This document shows, in pieces, positions 1 through 9,503 of a DNA stretch of 32,813 nt. The stretch is from Clostridia bacterium (GTDB lineage: Bacteria > Bacillota > Clostridia > Christensenellales > CAG-314). Position 1 is the stretch's first letter. Every line of letters begins with the position of its first letter. The notes under the pieces were generated by a model. It was not told where the DNA came from and searched no databases. It saw nothing but the letters and a program-made list of their open reading frames with translations. The position numbers and the translations under genes are program-made. The DNA lies in assembly GCA_028698585.1 (NCBI GenBank), contig JAQVWG010000003.1, positions 124,416 to 157,228 of the forward strand. The letters are read 5' to 3'.

Positions 1-2115
1 GCTAACAATTCATACACTAACTACACACTGGGTAGAACTGCAAGTATCACTGGATTAACAGGTCAAGACTCAACCAACTACCAACTACCTGAACAAGTGA
101 ATACATGTACTTATGTAGTTAATAAGACAGACTATGATATGTCTGGTATCACATTCACCAATGCAACCAAGACATATAATAAACAACTACAAGGTCTGTT
201 AATTACAGGTACACTACCAACAGGTCTAGACGATATAGAGCTATCTGTATCTTACTCAGCAGGTATTACCAACGTAGGTTCAGTAGTTATTACAGCTACA
301 TTCTCAACAGAGAGTAGTAACTACAATACACCAGTCGCTATGGTGGCAACACTTATAGTATCTCCAGCTACTGTATCAATACTGGTCGCAGACCAAACGA
401 CTATGTATAACACTTATGCTCAATCTATCGTCAACTCTACTGCTAAATGGAGCATTACAGAAGGCACAGTGTGTGCTGGCGACTCGCTAGATATTACTTT
501 GAGTACTAATGAAGATTACTACACTGACGTCTGCGAAGTGGCTATAACGGCGTCAAGTGCGAACTCCAACTATGATGTAACAGTAGTTAACGGCACGTTC
601 ACAATCACGCCCGCACCAGTAACAGTTACTATAGCAGATCGCACATCAGTATACAGTGAACAACCCGCTACACTGACTGCATCATCTACCGTTCCTAATA
701 TCTACTCATTAGAAACGCGCACAACATTTGATGGAGAGGCTACCCCAATGACCACATCAACATCCATTGGTGAGTACTACATAGTAGGCGTTAGCACTAA
801 TGCTAACTATGACATTACTTTTGTCAATCAATCAGGTGATAGTGAGTATGCTATCTACACGGTAACACCTAAGTATGTGAGTGTCGCAGAGATTGTGTTC
901 GCAAGTAAATACGAGATATACAACGGCAGTTCATTCAGCATAACAGCGACTAATGTACCAACAGGTATCGTCGTTACATATCACAGTAATACTGACGACG
1001 GAGATATATTCAATGGCGCTGTTGAGAAAGGTTTCTACACAATAGTCGCGGTATTTGCCCCAACCAACGATAACTACATGTTAGTTGCTCAAGAGACACC
1101 ATACAAGCAAGCTAGACTGAGCATCTACGCCAAGGTTATTGAAATAGTGTGGCATTATAACGCTGAGTACATCTATACTGGCGAGAATCAGCAAGGCTCT
1201 GTATATGCAACTTACATTGATGAGAACAATGCTACAGTAATATTAACACCTGTTTTCGACGCAGATTTCATTAATGTTGGCTCTTATATAGCAACTGTTA
1301 CACCTAGCAGTGATTATAACGTGCTTAATGGTGCAACACTCACTCAACAACTGGTAATTAATAAGGCAACGCACAACATGTCTACCATAACCTTTGAAGA
1401 TTCTCATCTGTGGTTTACCGATGAAGTCAAGAACATTACAATCAACGGCACACTACCAACTGGAGTAACTGTATCTTATCTATATGCAGAAGACCAGTCA
1501 GTATTTACTGGTGAAACTATCGAAGGTGAGTATTCAGTAATTGCAAGGTTTATATACGACACAGATAATTATAATATCATTGAAGATATGACAGCTACAC
1601 TAACCATAGAGAGAGATTATCAATCCGAACAAGCATTCGTTAGCGCAGTTGAACAACTATCTACCATAACAATAGACAGCTATGACGCACTTGTAGAATG
1701 TAACAGACTGTATGAGTTGATACCATACAATCAAGGCGTATCCGTTATCTCAGCACATAATACCCTAGTTGATAAGGATGCAGACTTCGTTCAAGTCGTA
1801 ATCACGTATAAGAGCGACTTTAACACCATAGTTGAAGCATTTACAGAGGATGCACTTATAACCGATTTTGACAACATCGCAAGAGCCCACACAATCTATA
1901 ATGCCCTCGTACAAGTTAACCAGAATGTTACAGACCTAGAAGACAACAAAACAGCACTGGATGCTCACACGCTCAATTATAATACGTTAGTTACTTCAAT
2001 CAACTCTACGGCCGACCAAGCCGTAACCGTACAACAGCAAATGTTGAGCAGAATAGCAAGCCTACTACTCACCTTGTTGAGCCTGTTAGTGCTCGGCATC
2101 GTCAAGTTTGTTTAA
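1..2115 (+). CDS. MBG-repeat cell-surface protein, 3' part
   Basis: The frame is open from base 1, so the gene begins upstream of the window; the GTG near position 97 is only an internal codon. The visible ~704 residues contain about six tandem beta-sandwich modules of roughly 75-90 residues. They repeat the pattern 'I(T/N)GTLPTGV...VSY', 'NVG.Y..TA.F', 'NY' and a closing 'TLTI', typical of MBG-type repeats in Firmicute adhesins. After the last module comes a mostly helical, charged ~150-residue stretch. The extreme C-terminus is hydrophobic (LLLTLLSLLVLGIVKFV) with no LPXTG sorting motif and no basic tail. The protein is inferred to be exported and held at the surface by the C-terminal segment. 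A lipoprotein gene follows after 39 bases, perhaps co-transcribed. The ligand is unknown. Confidence 0.85.
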   Translation, partial: ANNSYTNYTLGRTASITGLTGQDSTNYQLPEQVNTCTYVVNKTDYDMSGITFTNATKTYNKQLQGLLITGTLPTGLDDIELSVSYSAGITNVGSVVITATFSTESSNYNTPVAMVATLIVSPATVSILVADQTTMYNTYAQSIVNSTAKWSITEGTVCAGDSLDITLSTNEDYYTDVCEVAITASSANSNYDVTVVNGTFTITPAPVTVTIADRTSVYSEQPATLTASSTVPNIYSLETRTTFDGEATPMTTSTSIGEYYIVGVSTNANYDITFVNQSGDSEYAIYTVTPKYVSVAEIVFASKYEIYNGSSFSITATNVPTGIVVTYHSNTDDGDIFNGAVEKGFYTIVAVFAPTNDNYMLVAQETPYKQARLSIYAKVIEIVWHYNAEYIYTGENQQGSVYATYIDENNATVILTPVFDADFINVGSYIATVTPSSDYNVLNGATLTQQLVINKATHNMSTITFEDSHLWFTDEVKNITINGTLPTGVTVSYLYAEDQSVFTGETIEGEYSVIARFIYDTDNYNIIEDMTATLTIERDYQSEQAFVSAVEQLSTITIDSYDALVECNRLYELIPYNQGVSVISAHNTLVDKDADFVQVVITYKSDFNTIVEAFTEDALITDFDNIARAHTIYNALVQVNQNVTDLEDNKTALDAHTLNYNTLVTSINSTADQAVTVQQQMLSRIASLLLTLLSLLVLGIVKFV

Positions 2116-2154
2116 TAACGGACTGACTGATTAAGGAATAAGGAGAACATTAAA

Positions 2155-2841
2155 ATGAAAAAGAGTTTAATAATTATTTGCCTAGTCCTCATAATGGTAA
2201 CGAGCTTAGCACTTGCTGGCTGTACTGACGTGACCGGTACAAGAACGGACAACTTCGAGAGATTAATGACCATAATGGCCAACAGTCCGATAGCATACAA
2301 GATAGACACCACCATAATCGCTGGCGAACTAGAGAGTTCATCCACGGTTAAGATTGCTCGCCAGAATGACGCGTTCATCGCAGAGTACACTTACGTTGAC
2401 CAAGAGTATGCTACATTTGACGGTAGTAACATTCCGGCAGAACAGATTATTACCACCCAAGGTACGGTGTATTATAGTGATGATCAGGTAGGCACATTAG
2501 TCGGCGAGACTATAGTGTGGCAGACCGGAGATACTTTTGAAGCACTAACTCCCAGCGCACTTGCCATAAGTCAAGAGTTGTTTGAGAATAAGCTAATACC
2601 AGTTGCAGTTGGCACAGTTATTACATTAGAAGGAGATGTCCTTGATGACCAAATCGCCACTCTGTTCTCGGTTGACGCTACAGATGTAGAAGGTATTACC
2701 GGCCTACACTTAACCGTAGTAGCCAATGTGCAGTATTCAAGAGTAACCAGTATCGCAGTCACTTATACCAAGAATGACGTAGAAGTCGCAATAACCGTTA
2801 CATTCGATTACACTGCGCAAGAGGTAGTAATACCAGACTAA
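2155..2841 (+). CDS. putative lipoprotein of unknown function
   Basis: The 228-residue product starts MKKSLIIICLVLIMVTSLA and has a clear lipobox (LALAGC) with the modified Cys at about residue 22. It should therefore be exported and lipid-anchored on the outer face of the membrane. An AAGGAG ribosome binding site lies about 8 bases before the ATG. The mature part is acidic and beta-rich ('TVKIARQNDAFIAEYTY', 'VQYSRVTSIAVTYTKNDVEV'), loosely like the beta-sheet lipoproteins of the LolA/DUF-type folds, but I recognise no family. It sits 39 bases after the MBG surface protein and is followed by a strong intrinsic terminator, so the two genes are probably the end of one surface-protein transcript. 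Function unknown. Confidence 0.75.
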   Translation: MKKSLIIICLVLIMVTSLALAGCTDVTGTRTDNFERLMTIMANSPIAYKIDTTIIAGELESSSTVKIARQNDAFIAEYTYVDQEYATFDGSNIPAEQIITTQGTVYYSDDQVGTLVGETIVWQTGDTFEALTPSALAISQELFENKLIPVAVGTVITLEGDVLDDQIATLFSVDATDVEGITGLHLTVVANVQYSRVTSIAVTYTKNDVEVAITVTFDYTAQEVVIPD

Positions 2842-3204
2842 AGTTATTCTTGCCGTTCACCATATTACCATAGGGTGATTATGATAATAAATCAACACTT
2901 ATTAACTGTTGATATGCAACGGACCCACCATAAGATGCTGATAATCAACTAACGATAACGAGGCAATTTACCTTGCCTCGTTATCGTTTTTTTTTGCGCA
3001 TTAAGACACGCATTGCGAAGTAAATAAGATACTGTTGCTAGTGAGCACCATGGCTCGCTAACAGTGCATAACTGTAGTGAATCTACCAGTTACATCGGCA
3101 ATATATGAACGATGTAGATTATTTACCGTCATCTATACATATACATAATTCTTGCCGTACCTACACTCGTTTATACATGCAGACATTGACACCAAGTGAC
3201 GTAA
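2842..3204. other. intergenic region with hairpins between convergent genes
   Basis: No gene is seen. The region holds the terminator at 2951-2995 and a long imperfect hairpin at 3031-3065 (ACTGTT and TAG/GAGC arms around ACCATG). A second inverted repeat near 3078-3120 has ACATCG/CGATGT and AATCT/AGATT arms. The two hairpins lack U-tracts, so they are not obvious terminators; they could stabilise the 3' ends of the converging transcripts. Confidence 0.5.
2951..2995 (+). terminator. intrinsic terminator after the lipoprotein gene
   Basis: A perfect 16-bp stem (2951-2966 with 2973-2988) closes a 6-base loop and runs into nine T residues (2987-2995). It lies 110 bases after the lipoprotein stop codon. 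It should end the surface-protein/lipoprotein transcript. Confidence 0.93.
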
Positions 3205-4107
3205 TTATGTTATAGCGTTTTGGATAGACAATTTTCTATTATGTTCAATCAATCCTTCAACGCTCATACCGAACAGGCAGTTTAACATTTCTGGTAAATG
3301 GTCCCTTGTTATCTTTTCTCCTACATCAACCAAAAACAAATACTTATCAAAACAGATTTGACCTTTATTACATTCAAGATCAAGAATGTAGTCCAGTCGT
3401 CCCTGTAATATCCCTTTATTCATATCCTTCCTTATTTCATTCTTTTGCGTGGTTGAGACATGGGAAATAATCCTTTCTATTAAGTTTACCTTAGCGACAT
3501 TTGATAAACAGTCCAATGCTAAATGTGGGAGACTCTCTAGTTGTGCATTGCCCTTGATTGCCTCGATATGACTACGTGCGGATAAATTATCATAATGATA
3601 CCCATCGCAGTAAAGGCGCTTGTCTATCTCTACCGCACAAAAGAGGGGATTGCTTGCACTTGCTAGCACGGCAGTTGCTACACAACCTTCCTTGAACACA
3701 ACCTTCTTTTTACATCTACCGTCAATCAGTGTTGTCACGGCATATAACGGTATTGATAATTCATCAAAACTAATGTTATTTGATAATCTTTGTAACAGTG
3801 CGTGCAGTTTTTTTCCTTTGAATAAACCCTTGAAAATATTGGAGAAGTTAATATCTGCAAAATCCTTTACCGTTATCTGTTTGCCCATTTCGACCAATTC
3901 ATCATTACTTTTTCCCATTGCGATAAACATACCTATAATAGAGCCCATTGATGTACCACTTATCGATTTAATACCAATGCCGAGCTCCTCTAGAACCTTG
4001 TGTACTCCCACGAACATATAGCCTCTGGCAGCGCCTCCACTCAGGGACAGTATTATCTCCGGTTTGAGTAATCTGCCTGTTTGGGTATCAACAAGATTGT
4101 ACTTCAT
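3205..4107 (-). CDS. patatin-like phospholipase
   Basis: This 300-residue protein belongs to the patatin family of acyl hydrolases, which cleave phospholipid or lipid esters with a Ser-Asp dyad. Visible motifs are the oxyanion loop GGAARG, the nucleophile elbow GTSMG, and a later DG (in 'YCDGYHYDN') that supplies the catalytic Asp in the usual place. The start is set at 4107 because a GGAGG lies 6 bases before that ATG; the longer frame reaching 4164 adds 19 residues without a site. There is no signal peptide, so it is probably cytoplasmic. It is the second gene of a minus-strand pair with the lipoprotein at 4177-4731. The substrate is not readable. The C-terminal half is divergent from classical patatins. 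Confidence 0.87.
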   Translation of the reverse strand: MKYNLVDTQTGRLLKPEIILSLSGGAARGYMFVGVHKVLEELGIGIKSISGTSMGSIIGMFIAMGKSNDELVEMGKQITVKDFADINFSNIFKGLFKGKKLHALLQRLSNNISFDELSIPLYAVTTLIDGRCKKKVVFKEGCVATAVLASASNPLFCAVEIDKRLYCDGYHYDNLSARSHIEAIKGNAQLESLPHLALDCLSNVAKVNLIERIISHVSTTQKNEIRKDMNKGILQGRLDYILDLECNKGQICFDKYLFLVDVGEKITRDHLPEMLNCLFGMSVEGLIEHNRKLSIQNAIT

Positions 4108-4176
4108 AATTGTACCTCCAATGATTACTAACATGTTTTTAACGCTCGTTATTCTTCGGTACATAAATCAAGTTAT

Positions 4177-4731
4177 CTATTGTGTGTTCGATTCTCTAAC
4201 CAGCTCGTATGGTGTATAATCCAGTTCGCCCAACTGCTCCTCTACATAACTCAAATCAGTAGCCTCACTCACCTTGCTGTATGTAGTCTGTCCGTAGTTA
4301 GTAGATATAGTACCAATAGTGATGGCAAGTTGAGTCTTGTTCAACTGTTTACTCTTGCCGTTATATGCCAGTTTCTCCTCGTACTCACATTCGGCATCAA
4401 CATATGAAACGTACTCAATCAGTGTGTCGTCCTCCGATGAGAATCCGTATGTCAACTTGACCTGCCTGCAAAGTAAGGTTGTTTCGTTGTCTGCGTACAC
4501 AATGAATCCGTAGCCTTCGTCGCCCACAACCAAATAACACTCAATACCATTTAGCGTCAACAAGTCGATTAATCCTTCTGAATCATTCTCTTGCGTGTTA
4601 CACACAGTCAACTGGTACGTTCCTATAACGTCTTGCATTCTGCCTCCGTCTACAATATAGCAACCACTCATAGATAAGAGCATAGTTGCCAGTATTACGA
4701 CAATCAGTGTGTAACAATTCAATTTCCTCAT
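4177..4731 (-). CDS. putative lipoprotein, first gene of patatin operon
   Basis: The 184-residue product has a basic N-terminus, a hydrophobic stretch and a lipobox (LSMSGC), with the lipidated Cys at about residue 24. The mature part is acidic and seems to alternate beta strands ('DVIGTYQLTV', 'YGFIVYADNET', 'KLTYGFSSED'). That layout resembles small Clostridial lipoproteins that bind or monitor envelope components, but no family is recognised. A GGAG lies 8 bases before the ATG, and a consensus promoter sits just upstream (4760-4787). The patatin gene follows 69 bases downstream on the same strand, so they are probably co-transcribed and may act together at the membrane. Confidence 0.75.
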   Translation of the reverse strand: MRKLNCYTLIVVILATMLLSMSGCYIVDGGRMQDVIGTYQLTVCNTQENDSEGLIDLLTLNGIECYLVVGDEGYGFIVYADNETTLLCRQVKLTYGFSSEDDTLIEYVSYVDAECEYEEKLAYNGKSKQLNKTQLAITIGTISTNYGQTTYSKVSEATDLSYVEEQLGELDYTPYELVRESNTQ

Positions 4732-4759
4732 TTAGTTATCTCCATATCAATTTGCCTTG

Positions 4760-4787
4760 ATTATACTATATTTTGCGCTATTGTCAA
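4760..4787 (-). promoter_or_regulatory. sigma-A-type promoter for the lipoprotein/patatin pair
   Basis: Read on the minus strand, a perfect TTGACA (4782-4787) is followed after 16 bases by a perfect TATAAT (4760-4765). Transcription would start about 20 bases before the lipoprotein ATG. Confidence 0.85.
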
Positions 4788-4922
4788 GTTTAATACCGAG
4801 TATTCAACTAACTTTCACTTAATCTCCACAATAGTGTCTGAAATATACGTACGGCGTTATGAGCATGCCTGCATATATGTTATTGTGTAAACGCAATAGA
4901 TGTGCAAAATATGTCAAAAGAT

Positions 4923-4951
4923 TTGACAGTTTATCTAGCATTTGCTACTAT
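4923..4951 (+). promoter_or_regulatory. promoter of the ATPase riboswitch transcript
   Basis: TTGACA (4923-4928) is followed by 17 bases and then TACTAT (4946-4951), with an extended -10 TG at 4943-4944. The predicted start, near 4958, coincides with the first base pair of the riboswitch. Confidence 0.82.
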
Positions 4952-4957
4952 TAAGGC

Positions 4958-5049
4958 AGAAAGGGAGTAGTTGCTATGTTTGTCCAACATCACCAAAGAG
5001 TTCTTTGTGGATAAACAGCCCAATCAATGTACGGGTAACAAGACTTTCG
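4958..5049 (+). promoter_or_regulatory. yybP-ykoY-type manganese riboswitch
   Basis: The family hallmarks are visible. The 5' loop GGGAGTAG (4963-4970) follows the P1 strand GAAAG (4959-4963), which pairs with CTTTC (5044-5048) at the 3' end within AAGACTTTC, the counterpart of the conserved AGACCUUU end. A second arm pairs GTTTGTCC (4978-4985) with GGATAAAC (5009-5016). It carries the metal-site loop AACATCAC, capped by a CAAAGA/TCTTTG helix. In this family Mn2+ docks the two loops and stabilises P1. P1's 3' strand lies inside the following terminator, so Mn2+ should give read-through. The identification rests on motifs and pairing from memory, not a covariance search. Confidence 0.85.
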
Positions 5050-5074
5050 AGATTACCTCGGCAGTCTTTTTTTT
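5040..5074 (+). terminator. riboswitch-controlled attenuator
   Basis: AAGACT (5040-5045) pairs with AGTCTT (5063-5068), and CGAG (5048-5051) pairs with CTCG (5057-5060); a T tract runs to 5074. The 5' arm overlaps the riboswitch P1 strand at 5044-5048, so the two structures are mutually exclusive. The ATPase start codon is 27 bases further on. Confidence 0.88.
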
Positions 5075-5101
5075 GTCGAGAATAAACAATGAGGTATAAT
5101 A

Positions 5102-7795
5102 ATGAAGCTTCACATGGAACAAACATTTACCAAGAGTGCCGACGATGTTATCACTGCGTACCAGTCCAGTAAGAACGGTCTATCGCACGAGACGGCTAAA
5201 CAGCGATATGAGGAGTACGGTAAGAACGAGCTCGAAGAAGGTAAGCGCCCTAGCCTTATAGCTAGATTTTTTGCTCAATTCGCCGATATGATGATAATCG
5301 TACTGCTTGTTGCCGCTATAGTGTCGGCAGTTATCTCTATTGTGCAAGGGCAGTATACAGAACTTATCGACAGTGGTCTAATTCTATTGATTGTGATAGT
5401 TAACGCAGTGATAGGCGTATCTCAAGAGGCCAAGGCCGAGACTGCTCTAGACTCTCTCAAGAGTATGAATAAGCCATTCTGCAAGGTAGTAAGGGACGGC
5501 GAAGTAATACATATACCTTGCGAGTATCTAGTGCCAGGAGATATAGTACAACTAGAAGCAGGGGATATAGTGCCGGCTGACTTAAGACTCATTTCGTCTA
5601 CTTCGCTCAAGATTGAGGAGGCAGCGCTCACAGGCGAATCTGTACCAGTTGATAAACACGCAGACCTACTGTGCGAGAGTCAATCGCCGATAGGGGACAG
5701 AGTCAATATGGCTTACAGCAGTGGCATAGTATCCTACGGGCGTGGGCGTGGCATAGTTGTGGACACGGCTATGGACACCGAAGTTGGCAAGATAGCTAGA
5801 ATGCTCTCTGCTCAAGACGACGGCGTTACACCACTCCAAAGGCAACTATCTAAGACTGCTAAATTATTGAGTATTGTAGTACTGGGTATTGCAGCGGTTA
5901 TATTCCTAGCGTCCTGGATTAAAGGCACCAATATGCTTGACGCATTCATGACTTCTGTCGCTATTGCAGTTGCCGCTATCCCTGAAGGTTTACCTGCAGT
6001 TGTTACTATCGTGTTGGCAATAGGGGTACAGCGTATGAGCAAGAGGAATGCTATTATACGCAACCTACCAGCTGTGGAAACGCTAGGTTGTTGCGAGATA
6101 ATCTGCTCGGATAAGACAGGCACCTTAACACTTAATCAAATGACCGTTAAGCAACTATATACAGTATCTAACGATATGGTAGTCGCCGATAACGCCACTC
6201 AACCTGATTGTGGTATGACTGACGATGCTCGTAATGACTTCAGACTGCTTGTGCGTGCAATGGCGCTATGTAATGATACCAATATGACTCAAGAGGGTAA
6301 GTTCACCGGTGATCCTACCGAAACTGCTCTTGTATACTATGCAGAAAAGTGCGGTATGCAGTATGCGCAATTATGTGACAACTGGAAAAGAATTGACGAG
6401 ATACCATTCGATAGTATTCGTAAACTTATGACCACAGTCAACTGTAACGGTCAAGACAAACTCTCATATACCAAGGGTGCACCTGACATATTGTTAAGAA
6501 AATGTACTCGCATACTGGATAACGGAAAAATTAGATTAATAACTGACCTAGATATCAACAAGATAGAGGATGCTAACTATAATATGGCCACGAATGCACT
6601 TAGGGTGCTGGGTGTGGCAATTAAACAAGACGGGTTCGCACAGAGTCAACTAGAACAAGACTTGATATTCGTGGGACTGGTTGGTATGATTGATCCACCA
6701 CGCCCAGAGGTTAAAGATGCGGTTGCAGTGTGTAAGAACGCCGGTATGCGTCCTATTATGATAACTGGCGACCATATAGTTACAGCCTCAGCCATAGCGC
6801 GCGAGGTGGGGATACTTGAGGAAGGTCAAAAAGTTATGTTAGGCGCAGACATAGATAAACTCAGCGATGAGGAGTTCTCTGTGTGCATAACGGAATATTC
6901 AGTTTTTGCCAGAGTCAGTCCGGAGAATAAAGTGCGTATAGTTAAGGCATATCGTAGTCTGGACTGCGTTGTAGCAATGACTGGCGACGGCGTCAATGAT
7001 GCACCATCCATTAAGGAGGCAGATATCGGTATAGGTATGGGTATCACGGGCACCGACGTATCTAAAGGTGCCAGCGATATGGTGCTTGCAGATGATAACT
7101 TCGCCACCATTATAGGTGCAGTAGAAGAGGGAAGGAAAATCTATTCTAATATCAAAAAAGCCATTCAGTATCTATTGTCTGCCAACATTGCAGAAGTATT
7201 ATGCTTGTTTATTGCCACCATATTTATTGGCAAAGATTTCTTATCACCTGTTATGATATTGTGGATTAACCTAGTTACAGACAGTTTACCTGCGTTGGCG
7301 CTAGGCATGGAGGAAGCAGAACACGATGTCATGAACTACCCACCACGCAAGACACGTTCCAGTCTGTTTGCTGGTAAGACAGGCAGAGATACCTTGATTC
7401 AGGGCGTTATGCAGACAGCACTGGTTATGGCAGTATTCTGCATAGGCGAATATGTACTGGATACAGGTTCGCAACACGAGTCTATTGCCATGACAATGGC
7501 TTTTGTAAGCCTGTGCTTCATACAGTTATTCCACGCATACAATTTGCGCTCTCAGCGTAACAGTTTGTTCTCTAACAAGCTGTTTAACAATAGAACGCTC
7601 AACCTGTCCTTCATTATAGGTACAGTGTTGGTGGTAACGGTAACGCTTATACCTGCCGTAATCAACATATTCGACGGCACAACGCTAACACTTACACAGT
7701 GGGCTATCTCAGTAGGTATGTCTTTATTGATAATACCGTTAGTCGAGTTACAGAAAGCAATAGAGCGCTGTGCGTACAAGCGTAGCAGGCGTTAA
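5102..7795 (+). CDS. P-type (P2A) cation-transporting ATPase, probable Mn2+/Ca2+ exporter
   Basis: This full-length 897-residue pump uses ATP to move a divalent cation across the cell membrane. It shows the actuator motif TGES (177-180), the M4 motif PEGLP (294-298) and the phosphorylation loop DKTGT (337-341). It also has TGDGVNDAP (627-635), NIAEV in M5 (695-699) and NLVTDSLP in M6 (723-730). These are the metal-site residues of SERCA/PMR1-type Ca2+/Mn2+ pumps; heavy-metal CPx motifs and N-terminal metal-binding domains are absent. The start fits GAGG 7 bases upstream. The manganese riboswitch and attenuator directly before it point to Mn2+ export when manganese is high, as for Lactococcus YoaB. 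Ca2+ export remains possible from the protein alone. Its 3' end is duplicated downstream. Confidence 0.93.
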   Translation: MKLHMEQTFTKSADDVITAYQSSKNGLSHETAKQRYEEYGKNELEEGKRPSLIARFFAQFADMMIIVLLVAAIVSAVISIVQGQYTELIDSGLILLIVIVNAVIGVSQEAKAETALDSLKSMNKPFCKVVRDGEVIHIPCEYLVPGDIVQLEAGDIVPADLRLISSTSLKIEEAALTGESVPVDKHADLLCESQSPIGDRVNMAYSSGIVSYGRGRGIVVDTAMDTEVGKIARMLSAQDDGVTPLQRQLSKTAKLLSIVVLGIAAVIFLASWIKGTNMLDAFMTSVAIAVAAIPEGLPAVVTIVLAIGVQRMSKRNAIIRNLPAVETLGCCEIICSDKTGTLTLNQMTVKQLYTVSNDMVVADNATQPDCGMTDDARNDFRLLVRAMALCNDTNMTQEGKFTGDPTETALVYYAEKCGMQYAQLCDNWKRIDEIPFDSIRKLMTTVNCNGQDKLSYTKGAPDILLRKCTRILDNGKIRLITDLDINKIEDANYNMATNALRVLGVAIKQDGFAQSQLEQDLIFVGLVGMIDPPRPEVKDAVAVCKNAGMRPIMITGDHIVTASAIAREVGILEEGQKVMLGADIDKLSDEEFSVCITEYSVFARVSPENKVRIVKAYRSLDCVVAMTGDGVNDAPSIKEADIGIGMGITGTDVSKGASDMVLADDNFATIIGAVEEGRKIYSNIKKAIQYLLSANIAEVLCLFIATIFIGKDFLSPVMILWINLVTDSLPALALGMEEAEHDVMNYPPRKTRSSLFAGKTGRDTLIQGVMQTALVMAVFCIGEYVLDTGSQHESIAMTMAFVSLCFIQLFHAYNLRSQRNSLFSNKLFNNRTLNLSFIIGTVLVVTVTLIPAVINIFDGTTLTLTQWAISVGMSLLIIPLVELQKAIERCAYKRSRR

Positions 7796-8072
7796 TAGTA
7801 ATCAACATAGTAATGCTGACCAAGGTAGGTAATCTGCTAATTCTCAGACGGTGGGATACATCAGCCCATATGTGTCCATGAGTAATACCGTTAGTCGAGT
7901 TACAGAAAGCAATAGAGCGCTGTGCGTACAAGCGTAGCAGGCGTTAATAGTAATCAACATAGTAATGCTGACCAAGGTAGGTAATTTGCCAACACTTACA
8001 TGATTGCACATAGCAGTAGGTATGCAATAATTGATAATACCACAACTTGAGTTACAGAAAGCAATAGAGCGC
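7682..8072. repeat. 152-bp tandem duplication of the ATPase gene 3' end, partly decayed
   Basis: Three units start at about 7682, 7834 and 7986, giving an exact 152-base period. Bases 7731-7833 of unit 1 (the last 65 coding bases plus 38 downstream) recur without change at 7883-7985. The first 49 bases of each unit (7682-7730, 7834-7882, 7986-8034) are clearly related but diverged by tens of percent. Unit 3 keeps the stretch ending in GCAATAGAGCGC (8061-8072) and then loses similarity. Only unit 1 is in the functional reading frame; unit 2 repeats the gene's tail after the real stop. The mix of identical and diverged segments suggests an old duplication later homogenised by conversion. Confidence 0.9.
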
Positions 8073-8134
8073 CAAGTAATTTATGCGCAACAAGCAAGAA
8101 TTATATTAGCATAATTGTAGCATGGAGATAGGCT

Positions 8135-8866
8135 ATGCAACTGATAAGGGATAAGTGGACACAGACAGATATAGATGACATTCAAAAATACCTTGAATCG
8201 TTAGCGACTAATCACAACGTGGAGTGGACTAACAGCCTGTTGAATACCAGTATGCCCGTGTTAGTGATAAAGACTGCGGATATTAAACGGATAGTGTCGC
8301 AGATACATAAGGGCAACTACCTGAGTTTTTTGGACTATATGCTCTGGGAGTACTACGAGAATACAGCAATCAACGGTATGCTTATTAGCCTTATTGAGGA
8401 CTTCGATACGCAGGTTATGTATCTTGACAGATACAGCGCTCTAGCCGACAACTGGGCAACTTGTGATTTGTTGTCATTCAACTGCGTTGGCAGAGAGCAA
8501 GCATACTATAATGTAGCATGCAGATATGTACACAGTCAACTGCCATTTACACGCAGAATAGGTCTTAATATCCTATTCAGGTTACTCGACAACGAGCAAT
8601 ATATAGAGAGGATACTTGATGTCGTCAATTCGTTAGAGAATGAGGAGCATTACTATGTCAATATGATGAGTGCTTGGCTATTGTGCGAGTGTTTTATTAA
8701 ACAGAGAGAGCGCACACTGGCATTCCTACAGAACAACAGACTCAATAACTTCGTGCAGAATAAGTGCATACAGAAATGCCGAGAGAGTTTACGAGTCAGT
8801 CAAGAGGACAAGCAGATGTTATTGTTATACAAGCGCACCACTTCACGCACCAAGCACACAATGTAG
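8135..8866 (+). CDS. AlkD-like DNA alkylation repair protein
   Basis: The 243-residue, largely helical protein matches the DNA alkylation repair (HEAT-like repeat) family, which releases N3/N7-alkylated purines from DNA by hydrolysing the N-glycosidic bond without base flipping. Visible family features are an N-terminal 'MPVLVIKTADIKRI' hinge and 'NWATCDLLS', carrying the Trp-x-x-x-Asp of the active-site cleft. There is also 'TRRIGLNILFRLL' with the helix-capping Arg, and a conserved C-terminal helix 'YVNMMSAWLLCECF' followed by 'LNNFVQNKCIQKCRES'. Length is normal for the family. GGAG lies 7 bases before the ATG. It stands alone between the ATPase repeat array and a long gene-poor stretch. 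The exact substrate range is not readable. Confidence 0.82.
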   Translation: MQLIRDKWTQTDIDDIQKYLESLATNHNVEWTNSLLNTSMPVLVIKTADIKRIVSQIHKGNYLSFLDYMLWEYYENTAINGMLISLIEDFDTQVMYLDRYSALADNWATCDLLSFNCVGREQAYYNVACRYVHSQLPFTRRIGLNILFRLLDNEQYIERILDVVNSLENEEHYYVNMMSAWLLCECFIKQRERTLAFLQNNRLNNFVQNKCIQKCRESLRVSQEDKQMLLLYKRTTSRTKHTM

Positions 8867-9159
8867 TATCAACTTGCCAATACTGCGCTTGCCAAAGCAC
8901 TCCACTAAACACTGCACACATCACCTCAGTTCAGTAGTAGTGTAATTGGCTCAGCACGAGCACACTACGTACTATCACGCTGTCAATTCCGTTGAAGCCT
9001 GCTTCTCATACTGTATGCTTATCGATATATAGGTCGTTGTCGGTCATACTCTCCGTCCTTAACACTCTTGCACATTTGTTCAAATATAACGAATAACAAA
9101 TAGCAAATAGCACAAGCCAAACTCAAACACTTGTTTGAATCTGGCTTGTGCTGACGGCA
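8867..9159. other. gene-free stretch with an inverted repeat
   Basis: No supported gene. It ends in a nested inverted repeat: AGCACAAGCCA (9109-9119) pairs with TGGCTTGTGCT (9142-9152), and inside it TCAAAC pairs with GTTTGA around the loop ACTT. No U-tract follows directly on either strand, so termination is only possible, not shown. The region marks the change from the GC-richer chromosome to the AT-rich island. Confidence 0.45.
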
Positions 9160-9369
9160 CTAGTCGTTTATTATTTTTTCTTTTGCTATGTCACCTGTGG
9201 TACCTTTGACGTCATTCGACGCACGTGACCAACTCTCCGCTTGGAGATATGCAGCCGCACAGGGATATTTGATATTAAGCTCCTGGATATTTGATTTTGG
9301 TCTAGCCGGTGGATTGGCGCCATCGTTGTTCTCACGCTCCAGCATACGCTCAAAGGCTAAATCGTATTT
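9160..9369 (-). pseudogene. remnant of a small conserved protein
   Basis: The minus-strand frame reads ERMLERENNDGANPP, then SNIQELNIKYP and AAYLQAESWSRASNDV, and ends in KIIND. This has the composition of a real, folded small protein. Protein-like sequence (YDLAFERM) continues in frame upstream of the first ATG at 9345 until a TAA at 9370-9372, and past that stop 'LDW' still reads plausibly. There is no ribosome binding site at 9345. I infer a decayed 5'-truncated gene, perhaps left by a former mobile element. It could instead be a translated short protein. No function is assigned. Confidence 0.4.
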
Positions 9370-9422
9370 TTACCAGTCGAGTATGTGAGTAATGTGAAAT
9401 TATGATACAATTTGAGTTTGCT

Positions 9423-9449
9423 AAAAAATGGGTTCAAAATTTTACCCAA
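9423..9449 (-). terminator. terminator after the HEPN gene
   Basis: On the minus strand TTGGGT pairs with ACCCA (9429-9433 and 9444-9449 on the plus strand) across a 10-base loop, and six Ts follow (9423-9428). It lies about 55 bases after the HEPN-protein stop codon. Confidence 0.65.
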
Positions 9450-9503
9450 TGGGTTCACTTTTTGAAAGGTGTTTGAACCTGTTTTATAGAATTTATATAT
9501 CGG

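Noticed and set aside
3620..4021. Plus-strand 133-residue frame
   Set aside because: Antisense to the patatin gene, whose catalytic motifs are intact.
7552..7931. Two minus-strand frames with identical first 16 residues
   Set aside because: They are antisense shadows of the duplicated ATPase gene tail; no ribosome binding site, and identity is explained by the 103-base repeat.
7682..8072. Repeat array as a possible CRISPR
   Set aside because: Only three units of 152 bases, unit sequence derived from coding DNA, no short repeat/spacer pattern.
9188..9388. Plus-strand 66-residue frame
   Set aside because: Opposite strand of the protein-like remnant at 9160-9369; its residues look like an antisense reading and it has no site.
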